Shown one piece after another: positions 9,002 to 20,120 of a stretch of 64,000 bases of DNA. Under the pieces are notes generated by a model. The model was not told where the DNA came from. It searched no databases and saw only the letters and a list, made by a program, of their open reading frames with translations. Position numbers and translations under genes: made by a program. The DNA comes from Salinibacterium sp. dk2585 (GTDB taxonomy: Bacteria; Actinomycetota; Actinomycetes; Actinomycetales; Microbacteriaceae). The stretch's first letter is position 1; the number at the start of each line of letters is the position of its first letter. The stretch is from positions 1,550,001 to 1,614,000 of the forward strand of contig NZ_CP042856.1 in NCBI RefSeq assembly GCF_008001035.1, in the 5' to 3' direction.

Positions 9002-9229
9002 CTACCAGACGCCGCGCGCCCGAGCGTCAGCGCAGACACGTGAACCCTCGAGCAGGCCGCATGCGCCGCTCAGATTGTCATCGGCGAGCTCGTCGTCATT
9101 CGCGATGCCGACAACTGATGGCTGCTGCAACACTCCAGCCAACCAGTCCGGAGCGTCTTCGCACGCCCGTAGGGTCTCCTCTACTGCCCTGTTGAAGGCC
9201 TTGTCGGCGAGCCGGTTCACCTCGCGCAA
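9002..9229 (-). CDS. Short unrecognised ORF, possible gene remnant
   Basis: Open frame of 75 codons from TTG 9229. The frame stays open about 27 codons further upstream, to a TAG near 9309, without any ATG or GTG start, and reads as a charged helical segment (DEELERLREVNRLADKAF). This suggests either a TTG-started small protein or a gene that has lost its 5' end. Its composition is coding-like but no family was recognised. It fills most of the 430-bp gap between lepA and DUF1990; 8886-9001 shows nothing else. Confidence 0.3.
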   Translation of the reverse strand: MREVNRLADKAFNRAVEETLRACEDAPDWLAGVLQQPSVVGIANDDELADDNLSGACGLLEGSRVCADARARGVW

Positions 9230-9318
9230 ACGCTCGAGCTCTTCGTCCTTCCGAGCTTCGTCGTTGTGCTTGGCATCGAGCGCATGATGTGACCCTAGGA
9301 CGGGGTGCTACCGGAGAT

Positions 9319-11172
<1,854 letters not shown>

Positions 11173-11287
11173 GCGTTCCTCTGTGACTGGGTCGGCGCCG
11201 CGGACGCGGCACGAAGATGGACGCCACGATTGTCCCATGACGAGGCCCGGCACTCGAATCCCGCCCCGCACCCACACGGCAATCGAA

Positions 11288-11317
11288 TTGTCGAATCGCC
11301 CCGCACACTGGTAAAGT
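11288..11317 (+). promoter_or_regulatory. Predicted rpsT promoter
   Basis: TTGTCG (11288-11293), an 18-bp spacer and TAAAGT (11312-11317) resemble a housekeeping sigma promoter. A start near 11324 gives a leader of about 130 bases before rpsT. The 283-bp gap also holds the lepA upstream region, where no convincing promoter was picked. Confidence 0.5.
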
Positions 11318-11455
11318 TGCCTGTTGGCTTGCGCACCGCGTTCATCCCCCACGATTCACCCGGTGCGAACTGCAGCCCCGCCACCGCTCGTTGCCCTCTA
11401 CAACGGCGCTGGGAATGGCTGCCACACACCGTCCGGAACAACAGAAAGAACTACC

Positions 11456-11716
11456 TTGGCAAACATCAAGTCGCAGCTGAAGCGCATCCTCACCAACAAG
11501 AAGGCGACGGAGCGCAACAAGGCCGTCAAGAGCGAGCTCAAGACCGCCGTGCGCGCCACGCGTACAGCCATCGCCGCCGGCGACAAGGAAGCCGCCACGA
11601 CCGCGCTCCAGCTCGCCAGCAAGAAGCTCGACAAGGCTGTGAGCAAGGGCGTCATCCACAAGAACCAGGCCGCCAACAAGAAGTCGGCGATCGCCAAGCA
11701 GGTTGCGGCGCTCTAA
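11456..11716 (+). CDS. rpsT: 30S ribosomal protein S20
   Basis: 86-residue primary 16S rRNA-binding protein. It begins at TTG 11456, giving [21 protein letters not shown], the conserved N-terminus; AGAAAGAA lies just upstream. UUG is also the start codon of E. coli rpsT, where it takes part in autoregulation, so the weak start may be functional here too. It is followed by a strong terminator 14 bp after the stop. Confidence 0.97.
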   Translation: MANIKSQLKRILTNKKATERNKAVKSELKTAVRATRTAIAAGDKEAATTALQLASKKLDKAVSKGVIHKNQAANKKSAIAKQVAAL

Positions 11717-11730
11717 GCAGCAAAACCTCG

Positions 11731-11765
11731 AACGCCCCGTCTCACACTGTGAGGCGGGGCGTTTT
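11731..11765 (+). terminator. Intrinsic terminator of rpsT
   Basis: A 15-bp stem with one T-G pair (AACGCCCCG-T-CTCAC and its complement) closes a three-base ACT loop and ends in TTTT. It sits directly downstream of rpsT. Confidence 0.9.
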
Positions 11766-11827
11766 CGTTGCGGAAGTGTGATTTACGGCCCTCCATAGTT
11801 GAGTTCGGCTTCGATATCGTCGGCATC

Positions 11828-12526
11828 ATGCCGACGCGTTCCCGCATCCTCGTCCCGGCTCTGGCTCTGCTCGCCTGGGTGCTCGCGCTGAGCGGCTGCG
11901 TGATCGCACCCGGCACAGTGGCAGCGCCTGTCCCATCGTCCACAGCGCCAGCGCCGGCCCGCACGCCCGAGCCGCCGAGCGAACCGCCCGAGCCAGCGCC
12001 TGAGCCGACCCCGAGTGACGACCCGTGGGCACTCACACCGGGGGGCATCGGCGACCTCCGCGTCGGTAAGCCCGCCGCTAACTCGACGCTCGTCACTTAC
12101 GATCCAGAGTTCTGCACCCGCGGTACACCGAAAGGCTGGTGGGATGAGGCCTGGAACCCCGGCCGGTGGATCACTGTCGACCCGAACCTAGGGCTGAGCC
12201 TTTGGGTCGATGATGCTGGCATCGTGCAGGTTATCGACGTGCGTAATCCCGCGCTGAGCACACCCGAGGGCTTCGCCGTTGGCAAACCTGTCGGCACAGA
12301 GATACGAATGACCCACCACGGTCTTCGGCAGGGGCCCGGGGCAATCGACTCGACGATGGAGTACCTGTCAACTCCTGAGGGCAACCTCGGCTTCGAGATC
12401 GGCACAGATCCGAGCTTAGGCTCTTACAACGCCGTGGATCTCGTGCTCAACATCCAGATCACTGCTCCCGGTCGTGAGCCCTACGGCTGGAACTCCTCCG
12501 ACGCGATCGCGGGTGGCTGCCTCTGA
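11828..12526 (+). CDS. Secreted lipoprotein of unknown function
   Basis: 232 residues. The N-terminus is a lipoprotein signal (MPTRSR, then a hydrophobic run, lipobox LSGC), followed by a Pro/Ala/Glu-rich linker and a globular part beginning around residue 65 (WALTPGGIGDLRVGKP). The mature C-terminal domain reads as a beta-rich domain common in Microbacteriaceae lipoproteins. It is convergent with holA (9 bp apart). No enzyme motif recognised. Confidence 0.8.
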   Translation: MPTRSRILVPALALLAWVLALSGCVIAPGTVAAPVPSSTAPAPARTPEPPSEPPEPAPEPTPSDDPWALTPGGIGDLRVGKPAANSTLVTYDPEFCTRGTPKGWWDEAWNPGRWITVDPNLGLSLWVDDAGIVQVIDVRNPALSTPEGFAVGKPVGTEIRMTHHGLRQGPGAIDSTMEYLSTPEGNLGFEIGTDPSLGSYNAVDLVLNIQITAPGREPYGWNSSDAIAGGCL

Positions 12527-12535
12527 CCAAGCTGC

Positions 12536-13591
12536 TTACCGCCGCTCCAAGCGATACTCTCCGCGTGAGGCGATCACGCCGACCATGCGCTCGAGCGCGA
12601 AGACGGGGTCGCGCTCGGCACCCTTGACCGCGGCATCGGTCTCGGCGAGCACCTCGATGCAGCGACCGAGGCCATTGCCGCTCCACCCCTGCAGGTCACG
12701 CTTGGCACGGTCGACCTGCCACGGCGCCATCCCCAGCTGCTGCGCGAGCTGGCCCGAGCCTCCCCTCGCACCCGAGACCTTCGCCATCGTGCGGAGCTTC
12801 ATGGCGAAGGCTGCGACGATCGGCACGGGGTCGGCACCGGATGCCAAGGCGTGGCGGAGCATGACGAGGGCCTCGCCGTGGCGGCCGGCGATCGCGACAT
12901 CCGCGACCTTGAAGGCCGTGGTCTCGACCCGGCCCGAGTAGTACTTCTCCACCGTTGCCTCGGTGATCTCGGCGCTCGAGTCCGAGATGAGTTGCTGGCA
13001 GGCGGATGCGAGTTCGGCGATGTCGTCGGCGAACGCGGCAACGAGCGCGCGGATGGCGCCCGCCGTGGCCCGGCGCCCCGCGACTTTGAACTCGGCGACA
13101 GCGAAGTCTGCCTTGTCAGACTCCTTCTTGAGCTCTGTGCAGGCGACCTCGATCCCGCCACCGGCGCCGCTCCGGATGGCGTCGAGCAGCTTCTTTCCGC
13201 GCACGCCGCCCGCGTGCCGCAACACAAGGTAGGTGCCTTCGGCGGGCGACTCGAGGTATGAGAGCGCCTCCGCGATGAAGGCGTCCGTGCACTTCTCGAC
13301 GCCCGTCACACGGATCATGCGGGGCTCGCCGAAGAGCGACGGGCTTGCAACCGTGAGGAGCTGCCCCGGCGCATAGCCGGCCGCGTCGATATCGCTCACC
13401 TCAAGGCTCGGGTCCTCGGCCTTGAGCAGGTCGCGGAGCATCCGGATGGCACGGTCAGCGAGGAAGCCCTCCGTGCCCGACACGAGCACGATCGGGGCCG
13501 GACGCACCTTCGACCAGTCCAGTTGCGGGATGGCGACCGACGATTTCGCGCTTCGCGCTGCAGGCCTTGCTGCCACGGTGCTCCTACTCAC
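12536..13591 (-). CDS. holA: DNA polymerase III subunit delta
   Basis: Clamp-loader delta subunit that opens the beta clamp. 351 residues from a GTG start. The N-terminal segment PIVLVSGTEGFLADRAI and the C-terminal region MKLRTMAKVSGARGGSGQLAQQLGM match the family. No functional Walker A is expected or seen. It lies 50 bp after comEC, the classic comEA-comEC-holA order. Confidence 0.92.
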   Translation of the reverse strand: MSRSTVAARPAARSAKSSVAIPQLDWSKVRPAPIVLVSGTEGFLADRAIRMLRDLLKAEDPSLEVSDIDAAGYAPGQLLTVASPSLFGEPRMIRVTGVEKCTDAFIAEALSYLESPAEGTYLVLRHAGGVRGKKLLDAIRSGAGGGIEVACTELKKESDKADFAVAEFKVAGRRATAGAIRALVAAFADDIAELASACQQLISDSSAEITEATVEKYYSGRVETTAFKVADVAIAGRHGEALVMLRHALASGADPVPIVAAFAMKLRTMAKVSGARGGSGQLAQQLGMAPWQVDRAKRDLQGWSGNGLGRCIEVLAETDAAVKGAERDPVFALERMVGVIASRGEYRLERR

Positions 13592-13641
13592 TCAAGGTCG
13601 TCCGAGGCATGACGCTCGGTCTCGTGACGACGAATGACAGC

Positions 13642-15996
13642 CTAGCGTCGGGCGGCGACATCCTCGTCTGAAGCCGACGCTGGTGCCACCTGCCCCGTCT
13701 CGCTCCACACCCCGATCCTGCCGTCGTCCCGCGCCCACGAGAGCACGAGGCCGTGCTGATCGGTGCGGGCCACCGCCGTGCCGAGGCGCCCGAGGAGCGA
13801 CAGGATGCTCGGAGTCGGGTGCCCATAGGTGTTGTCGGCGCCGACGCCGATGACCCCGATGGTGGCGGGAACAGACTCGTAGAGGCGTTCGTACTGGTCG
13901 GCGGAGCCGTGGTGCGACACCTTGACGATGTCCACACCGCCCAAGGCGCTCAACTGCGAACGGGCGCCCGCGAGCATCCGGAGCTGTGCCTCGCGTCCGA
14001 GGTCACCAAGGAGGAGCGTGCTCAGGCACTGGCACGCACGCCCGTCGACCGCGAGCACGACGCTCGCATCGTTGCCGGGCGGCATGGCCGGCGTTCGCGC
14101 CGGCCACAGGACCGTCCACCGCAGTCGCCCGAGCTCGCCCGCGAGGCCACGTGTGGCCGGGAGAACCTGGGCGCCTGCGTCGGCGAAGTCTCGAAGCATC
14201 CGCTCGTCCTCGGCCGACGCCGGCGGACCAGCCACGACCGTGCCGACCCTACCGACGACCGCCTCGACGCCGCCCACGTGGTCGAGGTCGAAATGCGAGA
14301 GCACCAGGATATCGACGTGTGAGATGCCGAGCCGTGAAAGGCAGTCGTCGAGCGCGGCGGCGTCGGGGCCCGCATCGACGAGCATGACGGTGTCGCTGTC
14401 GCGGAGGAGCTGGGCGTCACCCTGCCCTACGTCGCACGCTGCGAACTGCCACTCCCCGGGAGTGTGGAGGGCCACGCGGATCCGGTCACCGGCGACGAGG
14501 CCGCCCGCAATGACGAGCACACCGCACAACCCGAGGGTCCACCAGCGCCTCCTTCGCGCGAGCGTCACTCCGAGGCCGAGCACCGTCAGAGCAACCGCGA
14601 GCCCGAAGCCGAGTGCACCCTCCGCCCACGGGAGCTGGGCGCCGGGGAGCCCGCTGAAGAACGCGGCCACTGCGGCAATCCAGGCGGACGGAAGCCATGC
14701 GAGCCACGCGATCGCCTCGGCGGCCCACGGGGCGAGCGGATTGACCACGCAGGCCACGAGCCCCAGCACCGTCGCTGCCGGCGCCGCCGGCGCCGCAAGG
14801 AGGTTGGCGATCACCCCGTAGCTGGGAATGGCGGGCGCGAGCAGGATGATGACCGGCTGGCAGGCGAGCTGCGCCGCAAGGGGCACGGCGATCACGGCGG
14901 CAAGCGGTGCCGGAAGCACGGTGGTCATGCGCGCCGCCAGGGGCCCGGCGAGCACGAGAAGCCCCGCGGTCGCGAGCACCGAGAGCACGAAGCCATAGCT
15001 GCGCGCCAACCACGGGTCGATCGCGAGCAGGACGAGCACGGCGAGGGCCAGCACCGGCACCCCGGCCGCACCTCTCCCCCACGCCTTGGCCACGAGCACC
15101 GCGACGGCCATGGCAGAGGCGCGCATGACGCTGGGTTCCGGGGTCACGATGAGCACAAAGAGGGCCAGGGCGGCGAGGGAGGTGAGCACGCGCATGCCTC
15201 GGGGAACCCGCAGGGCTGCTCCCAGCGCGAGGACCAGGCCGACCACGATGGCGCAGTTCGCGCCAGACACGGCGGTGAGGTGCGTCAGCGAGGAGGTCTT
15301 CATCTCCTCCTCCAGCGCCTCGTCGACCGCACTGGTGTCCCCGATCGCCAGGCCCGGAAGGAGACCGGCGCCCGGCTGCGGCATTCCTGCCACGAGCGTC
15401 CGGAACCCCTCGCGGAGCTCGCCCGCCCATGCGACCGGCCCCGGCTGGACCTGCTCGACGGAAGCCTGACTCCTCGCGAAGACGAGGAACGCCGAGGCAT
15501 CGGCCGGCGAGGTCACGGCGAGTGTGCCCGACACCGTGACGCGGTCCCCCACCTCGATCGGCTCCGTGACCCTCGCGAAGATCGTGACCGGCACGGCGGC
15601 ATCCATCCGCAACCCCGCTCCTTCGACGTGATCGATTCGCGCACCGAACCTCGCGGTTGCTGCCGGTTGCACGACCGCCTGGGTGGCGGTCGCCTCGAGC
15701 GTGACGTGGCGCGAGTCCTCGGCCGCGGCGACGAGTTCGGCAGGGCGTCGCTCATCGACGGATGCGGCGGCGCACGCGAGCAGGAGCGCCCCGGCTGCCG
15801 AGGCCAAGGCAATTGTCATCAGCACCCCGCGCCGCCGACCCCGGCCGGTCAGGAAGAGAAGGACGGCGAGCAGCGCGGCGGCAATCGCCGCCGGAGCGGC
15901 GGCTCCCTCGACGCCCAGCAGGATGCCGACGACAAGCCAGGAGGCCGCGACGGGCACCGCGAGACGCAGGTCGAGCGGCGGACGTCGATCGGTCAT
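13642..15996 (-). CDS. comEC: ComEC/Rec2 family competence protein
   Basis: Polytopic membrane protein thought to form the DNA uptake channel. 784 residues: N-terminal helices with a DUF4131/OB-like segment (about 60-190), the ComEC core (HLTAVSGANCAIVVGLVLAL, conserved), and a C-terminal metallo-beta-lactamase domain with LSHFDLDHVGG and KVSHHGS. All three parts are intact. No DNA-uptake pilus genes are in this window. Downstream of comEA by 13 bp. Confidence 0.93.
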   Translation of the reverse strand: MTDRRPPLDLRLAVPVAASWLVVGILLGVEGAAAPAAIAAALLAVLLFLTGRGRRRGVLMTIALASAAGALLLACAAASVDERRPAELVAAAEDSRHVTLEATATQAVVQPAATARFGARIDHVEGAGLRMDAAVPVTIFARVTEPIEVGDRVTVSGTLAVTSPADASAFLVFARSQASVEQVQPGPVAWAGELREGFRTLVAGMPQPGAGLLPGLAIGDTSAVDEALEEEMKTSSLTHLTAVSGANCAIVVGLVLALGAALRVPRGMRVLTSLAALALFVLIVTPEPSVMRASAMAVAVLVAKAWGRGAAGVPVLALAVLVLLAIDPWLARSYGFVLSVLATAGLLVLAGPLAARMTTVLPAPLAAVIAVPLAAQLACQPVIILLAPAIPSYGVIANLLAAPAAPAATVLGLVACVVNPLAPWAAEAIAWLAWLPSAWIAAVAAFFSGLPGAQLPWAEGALGFGLAVALTVLGLGVTLARRRRWWTLGLCGVLVIAGGLVAGDRIRVALHTPGEWQFAACDVGQGDAQLLRDSDTVMLVDAGPDAAALDDCLSRLGISHVDILVLSHFDLDHVGGVEAVVGRVGTVVAGPPASAEDERMLRDFADAGAQVLPATRGLAGELGRLRWTVLWPARTPAMPPGNDASVVLAVDGRACQCLSTLLLGDLGREAQLRMLAGARSQLSALGGVDIVKVSHHGSADQYERLYESVPATIGVIGVGADNTYGHPTPSILSLLGRLGTAVARTDQHGLVLSWARDDGRIGVWSETGQVAPASASDEDVAARR

Positions 15997-16009
15997 TTCG
16001 TCGGCGCGG

Positions 16010-16636
16010 TCATACGGTCACGAGGCTCCGCATGCCTTCCAGGGTCTTCTCGCCGATTCCGGTGACCGCAAGGAGATCGTCGACGCTGGAGAAGCGGCCG
16101 TTGGCGTCGCGCCATGCGATGATGCGCGCCGCCATTGCCGGCCCCACGCGCGGCAGGGTCTCAAGCGTCGCCGCATCGGCCATGTTGATGTTGACTCGTC
16201 CATCCCCGGCCGTACCCGCGGCTCCGACGGGGTCACCGACGGCGCCGATCACGGGCACTGCGATCTGCTCACCGTCGTCCACGAAGCGGGCGAGGTTGAT
16301 GGCGCCACGATCGGCATCCGGCGCGAATCCACCCGCCGCCGCAACGGCATCCACCGCCCGCGACCCCTCCGGGAGCTCGAACAGTCCCGGACTGGCAACG
16401 GCCCCGAGGACGTGGACGTAGATGGCCGCCGCGGGAGCTTCGGTCGGCGGGACATCCTGCCCGAGCGTGCCGGTCTCGCCCCGGGATCCCAGCGCCGAGA
16501 CCAGGACCGCGACCCCGAGCCCGAGAAGCAGCAGGATGACGGCCGCTCCCGCGCCGACACGCAGGCGCGCCGGCCCGGGTGCGGCCAGCATCGCTGCAGC
16601 CGCCGACGACATCCCTGAGGATCGCTGCGAGCCCAT
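16010..16636 (-). CDS. comEA: ComEA-like helix-hairpin-helix DNA-binding protein
   Basis: 208 residues: one N-terminal transmembrane helix (about 28-50), a SLBB-like segment (VHVLGAVASPGLFELPEGSRAVDAV) and a C-terminal pair of HhH motifs (INMADAATLETLPRVGPAMAARII and FSSVDDLLAVTGIGEKTLEGM). This matches the membrane-anchored double-stranded DNA receptor upstream of ComEC. Start ATG 16636. Confidence 0.92.
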   Translation of the reverse strand: MGSQRSSGMSSAAAAMLAAPGPARLRVGAGAAVILLLLGLGVAVLVSALGSRGETGTLGQDVPPTEAPAAAIYVHVLGAVASPGLFELPEGSRAVDAVAAAGGFAPDADRGAINLARFVDDGEQIAVPVIGAVGDPVGAAGTAGDGRVNINMADAATLETLPRVGPAMAARIIAWRDANGRFSSVDDLLAVTGIGEKTLEGMRSLVTV

Positions 16637-16681
16637 GGCGGCACGCTACGCACGCCGCGACCCCCGGCGACGGCGGGCGGG

Positions 16682-16698
16682 ATGCCCTGTGAGGGCAT
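16682..16698 (-). terminator. Hairpin downstream of leuS
   Basis: A perfect 7-bp inverted repeat (ATGCCCT, GTG loop, AGGGCAT) lies 26 bp after the leuS stop. No T-run follows, as is common for actinobacterial terminators, so the call is tentative. Confidence 0.4.
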
Positions 16699-16724
16699 AC
16701 CGCGGGCGCATGCCGTGGAGGACG

Positions 16725-19280
16725 TTACTTCTTGGTCGTGATGCTCACGATCTTCGGTGCGCGCACGATCACGCGGTCCACCTCGCGGTCGCCCAGGGCC
16801 CGCACCGCGCCAGCCGACGCGAGCGCGAGTGACTCGAGCTCGGCGGGGTCGATCGTGGGGCTGACCTCGAGCTTTTCGCGTACCTTGCCGTCAACCTGCA
16901 CGACCGCCGTCACCGACTGCTCGACGAGCAACACGGGGTCAGGCTTGCGCCAGCCGTAGTGAGCCACCGAGCCGGTGTAGCCGAGCCGCTCCCACATGTC
17001 CTCCGCCGTGTAGGGGGCGAAGAGGCTGAGTCCGAGGGCGACCGTCTCGGTCGCCTCACGCACCGCAGGGTCCGCACCGCCTGCGCCACCGTCGATCGCC
17101 TTCCGCGTCGCGTTGACCAGCTCCATGAGCCGCGCGACGACGACATTGAACTTGAAGGACTCCGTCAGGCCGGGGGCGTCGGCGAGGAAGCGGTGGGTGA
17201 CGCGCCGCAGCGACTCGTCCCCCGTCTTCCACTCGACATCCGGTGAGCTCGTCACGTCGCCCGCGAGGCGCCACGCTCGCGCCAGGAACTTCGCCGAACC
17301 GGCGGGCGAGACATCCGCCCAGTCGATGTCATCCTCAGGCGGACCTGCGAAGGCCATCGTGAGGCGCACCGCGTCGACGCCGTGCTCCTCGAGCTGCTCG
17401 CTCAGCTGCACGATGTTGCCCTTGGACTTGCTCATTGCCGAGCCGTCCATGAGCACCATGCCCTGGTTGAGCAGCGCCGAGAAGGGCTCCGTGAACGTGA
17501 CATAGCCGAGGTCGTAGAGCACCTTGGTGATGAAGCGCGCGTAGAGCAGGTGGAGGATCGCGTGGGTCACGCCACCGACGTACTGGTCGACGGGCGCCCA
17601 CTTCTCGGCCTCGGCCGGGTCGAAGGCCCGGCTGTCGTCCTTCGGGTTGAGGAACCGCAGGAAGTACCAGGAGCTGTCGACGAAGGTGTCCATCGTGTCG
17701 GCGTCGCGACGCGCGGGCGAACCGTCGATCGGATGCGGCACATTCACCCAGTCCTCGGCCGCACCGAGCGGCGACGAGCCCTTGGGCTTGAGGTCGAGAC
17801 CCTCGGAGGGCGGAAGCACGACGGGCAGCTGGTCCTCGGGAACGGGAACCATTGAGCCGTCCTCCCCGTGGATGATCGGGATGGGCGTTCCCCAGTAGCG
17901 CTGGCGCGAGATCAGCCAGTCGCGCAGGCGGTAGTTGCGAGCCGAGCGCCCCGTGCCGGCGGCCTCAAGCTGCTCGATGACGCGCTTGATCGCGTTGGCC
18001 TTGCTCAAGCCGTCGAGCGGACCGGAGTTGATCATTCGCCCCTCGCCGCCGAGGGCCTCACCAGTAACGGCCGGGTCGACCGGTGGGAGATCGGGAAGTA
18101 CCGGGTCGCCATTCTCGTCGGTCTCGATGACGGGGATCGCGCCGGTCACGGGCGCGTTTGTGTCGACGACGACCCGAACGGGCAGGCCGAACTTGAGTGC
18201 GAAGTCGAGGTCGCGCTGGTCGTGTGCGGGAACAGCCATGATGGCGCCCGTGCCGTAGTCCGAGAGCACGTAGTCGGCAGCCCAGATCGGCAATCGCTCG
18301 CCATTGACGGGATTGATCGCGAAGCGGTCGAGGAAGACGCCCGTCTTCTCACGGCCAGCATCCTGCCGGTCGATCTCGGACTTCTTTTGCACCTCGGAGA
18401 GGTAGCCGGCGAACTGCTGCTTGACCGTCTCGTTCGAGTCCGAGACGAGCTCTGCGGCGAGGTCGGAATCAGGGGCCACGACCATGAAGGTCGCGCCATA
18501 GAGCGTGTCGGGACGGGTCGTGAAGACGGAGACCTTCTCGCTCCTGCCCTCGATCTCGAAGTCGACTTCGGCACCGATCGAGCGGCCGATCCAGTTGCGC
18601 TGCATCGCGATGACCTTCGAAGGCCAGTTGCCCTCGAGCTGGTTCAGGTCATCGAGCAGGCGGTCGGCGTAGTCGGTGATCTTGAAGTACCACTGCGTGA
18701 GCTTCTTCTTCTCGGCCGCGGCACCGCAGCGCTCGCACGTGCCGTCGACCACCTGCTCGTTGGCGAGCACGGTCTGGTCCTGGGGGCACCAGTTGACCCA
18801 CGATGCCTTGCGGTAGGCGAGGCCCTTCTCATACATCTTGAGGAACAGCCACTGGTTCCACTTGTAGTACTCAGGGTCGCTCGTGTGAATGACGCGGTCC
18901 CAGTCGAACGATGCGGCATAGAGCTTCATGCTCCGCTTCTGCTGGTCGATGTTCTGGTACGTCCAGTCGCGCGGGTCGATGCCGCGCTTGATCGCCGCAT
19001 TCTCGGCCGGCAGGCCGAAGGAATCCCAGCCGATCGGGTGCAGCACGTTGAAGCCCTGCTGCCGCCAGTAGCGGGCGATCACATCGCCGAGGGCGTATGC
19101 CTCCGCGTGGCCCATGTGGAGGTCGCCGGAGGGGTACGGAAACATGTCGAGCACATACTTGCGCGGCTTGTTGTCGTCGTTCGAGGTGCGGAAGGGCTTG
19201 GTCTCCTCCCAAACGGCCTGCCACTTCGCCTGGATGGAGTGGAAGTCGTACTCGGTGCCGTCATCGTGCTGCTGGGCCAC
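16725..19280 (-). CDS. leuS: Leucyl-tRNA synthetase
   Basis: Class Ia aminoacyl-tRNA synthetase of 851 residues. HIGH-type signature is [18 protein letters not shown]-type is AMSKSKGN. The CP1 editing domain is present ([12 protein letters not shown] and VPAHDQRD). A CxxC pair (CERCG) marks the zinc-binding insertion. GTG start. Located 69 bp after the SGNH hydrolase; no T-box leader was seen in that gap. Confidence 0.97.
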   Translation of the reverse strand: MAQQHDDGTEYDFHSIQAKWQAVWEETKPFRTSNDDNKPRKYVLDMFPYPSGDLHMGHAEAYALGDVIARYWRQQGFNVLHPIGWDSFGLPAENAAIKRGIDPRDWTYQNIDQQKRSMKLYAASFDWDRVIHTSDPEYYKWNQWLFLKMYEKGLAYRKASWVNWCPQDQTVLANEQVVDGTCERCGAAAEKKKLTQWYFKITDYADRLLDDLNQLEGNWPSKVIAMQRNWIGRSIGAEVDFEIEGRSEKVSVFTTRPDTLYGATFMVVAPDSDLAAELVSDSNETVKQQFAGYLSEVQKKSEIDRQDAGREKTGVFLDRFAINPVNGERLPIWAADYVLSDYGTGAIMAVPAHDQRDLDFALKFGLPVRVVVDTNAPVTGAIPVIETDENGDPVLPDLPPVDPAVTGEALGGEGRMINSGPLDGLSKANAIKRVIEQLEAAGTGRSARNYRLRDWLISRQRYWGTPIPIIHGEDGSMVPVPEDQLPVVLPPSEGLDLKPKGSSPLGAAEDWVNVPHPIDGSPARRDADTMDTFVDSSWYFLRFLNPKDDSRAFDPAEAEKWAPVDQYVGGVTHAILHLLYARFITKVLYDLGYVTFTEPFSALLNQGMVLMDGSAMSKSKGNIVQLSEQLEEHGVDAVRLTMAFAGPPEDDIDWADVSPAGSAKFLARAWRLAGDVTSSPDVEWKTGDESLRRVTHRFLADAPGLTESFKFNVVVARLMELVNATRKAIDGGAGGADPAVREATETVALGLSLFAPYTAEDMWERLGYTGSVAHYGWRKPDPVLLVEQSVTAVVQVDGKVREKLEVSPTIDPAELESLALASAGAVRALGDREVDRVIVRAPKIVSITTKK

Positions 19281-19349
19281 TGGTGCTCTCTATTCGTTGC
19301 GTGATTCGGTGCAGACCTCCCAGATTAGCGAACTGGGCGCGCCGCCGAG

Positions 19350-20120
19350 CTACCCCTCGTCTGGCGCGACCGGCCGCAGCTGCGGCCAGCGAGGTGCGAG
19401 CCCGTCGCCAGAGGAGCGGCCGGTGAGCCGGCGGCCGAACCAGGGCCCGAGATACTCGCGTGCCCACGCGGCATCCGCGCGCGCCGCCTCCAGCCGGCTC
19501 CGCCTGGGGAGCGGCTCAAGTGACTCGGGCTCGACCATGTGGTCCTCACGAAGACGGGCCATCACACGCTTCGCCATGGTGATATGGCCCCTTGTCGACA
19601 TGTGCAGCCGGTCGACATCCCACATGCGCGGGTCGTTGTACTCGTCGAAGCGCCAGTAGTCGACGATGTGCGCACCGCGCTCGTCGGCGATCTCGCGGAG
19701 CAGTTCGTTGTAGATCGCCGTGCGCGGCCGGGTCTTGCGGAAGAACGCTGACTTGGCCGTGTCGAACCCCGTGAACAGCACGACGTCAGCCCCTGCATCC
19801 CGGATGCGCCCCACAGCGTCGTCGTAGACCGCCATGAGCGCATCGATGTCGACGGAGGGGCGCAGGATGTCGTTGCCGCCCGCATAGATCGTGACCAGCG
19901 TCGGCGCCATCTCGATTGCGGGTTCGACCTGCTCCTCCACGACCTGGAGCAGTTTGCGCCCGCGGATCGCGAGGTTGGCATAGCTCGTGTCGGCATCCGT
20001 CGCCGCGAGGAGTGCTGCGAAGCGGTCCGCCCAGCCCCTGACGCCGTTCGGCAGGCTCGGGTCAGGGTCGCCGACGCCCTCCGTGAACGAGTCTCCCAGC
20101 GCCACGTATCGAATGGTCAC
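19350..20120 (-). CDS. SGNH/GDSL hydrolase
   Basis: 256-residue GDSL-type esterase or acyl hydrolase. Catalytic blocks: GDSFTEG (nucleophile Ser, near residue 10), a Gly in block II, YAGGNDIL (Asn), and VDRLHMSTRGH (Asp and His). There is no signal peptide, so it is cytoplasmic. Its GTG start overlaps the pabB stop (GTGA), so it is translated with pabB; the metabolic reason is not evident. Substrate unknown. Confidence 0.9.
   Translation of the reverse strand: MTIRYVALGDSFTEGVGDPDPSLPNGVRGWADRFAALLAATDADTSYANLAIRGRKLLQVVEEQVEPAIEMAPTLVTIYAGGNDILRPSVDIDALMAVYDDAVGRIRDAGADVVLFTGFDTAKSAFFRKTRPRTAIYNELLREIADERGAHIVDYWRFDEYNDPRMWDVDRLHMSTRGHITMAKRVMARLREDHMVEPESLEPLPRRSRLEAARADAAWAREYLGPWFGRRLTGRSSGDGLAPRWPQLRPVAPDEG

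Noticed and set aside
19281-19349. T-box leader for leuS
   Set aside because: The 69-bp gap is too short and shows no T-box sequence or terminator fold.
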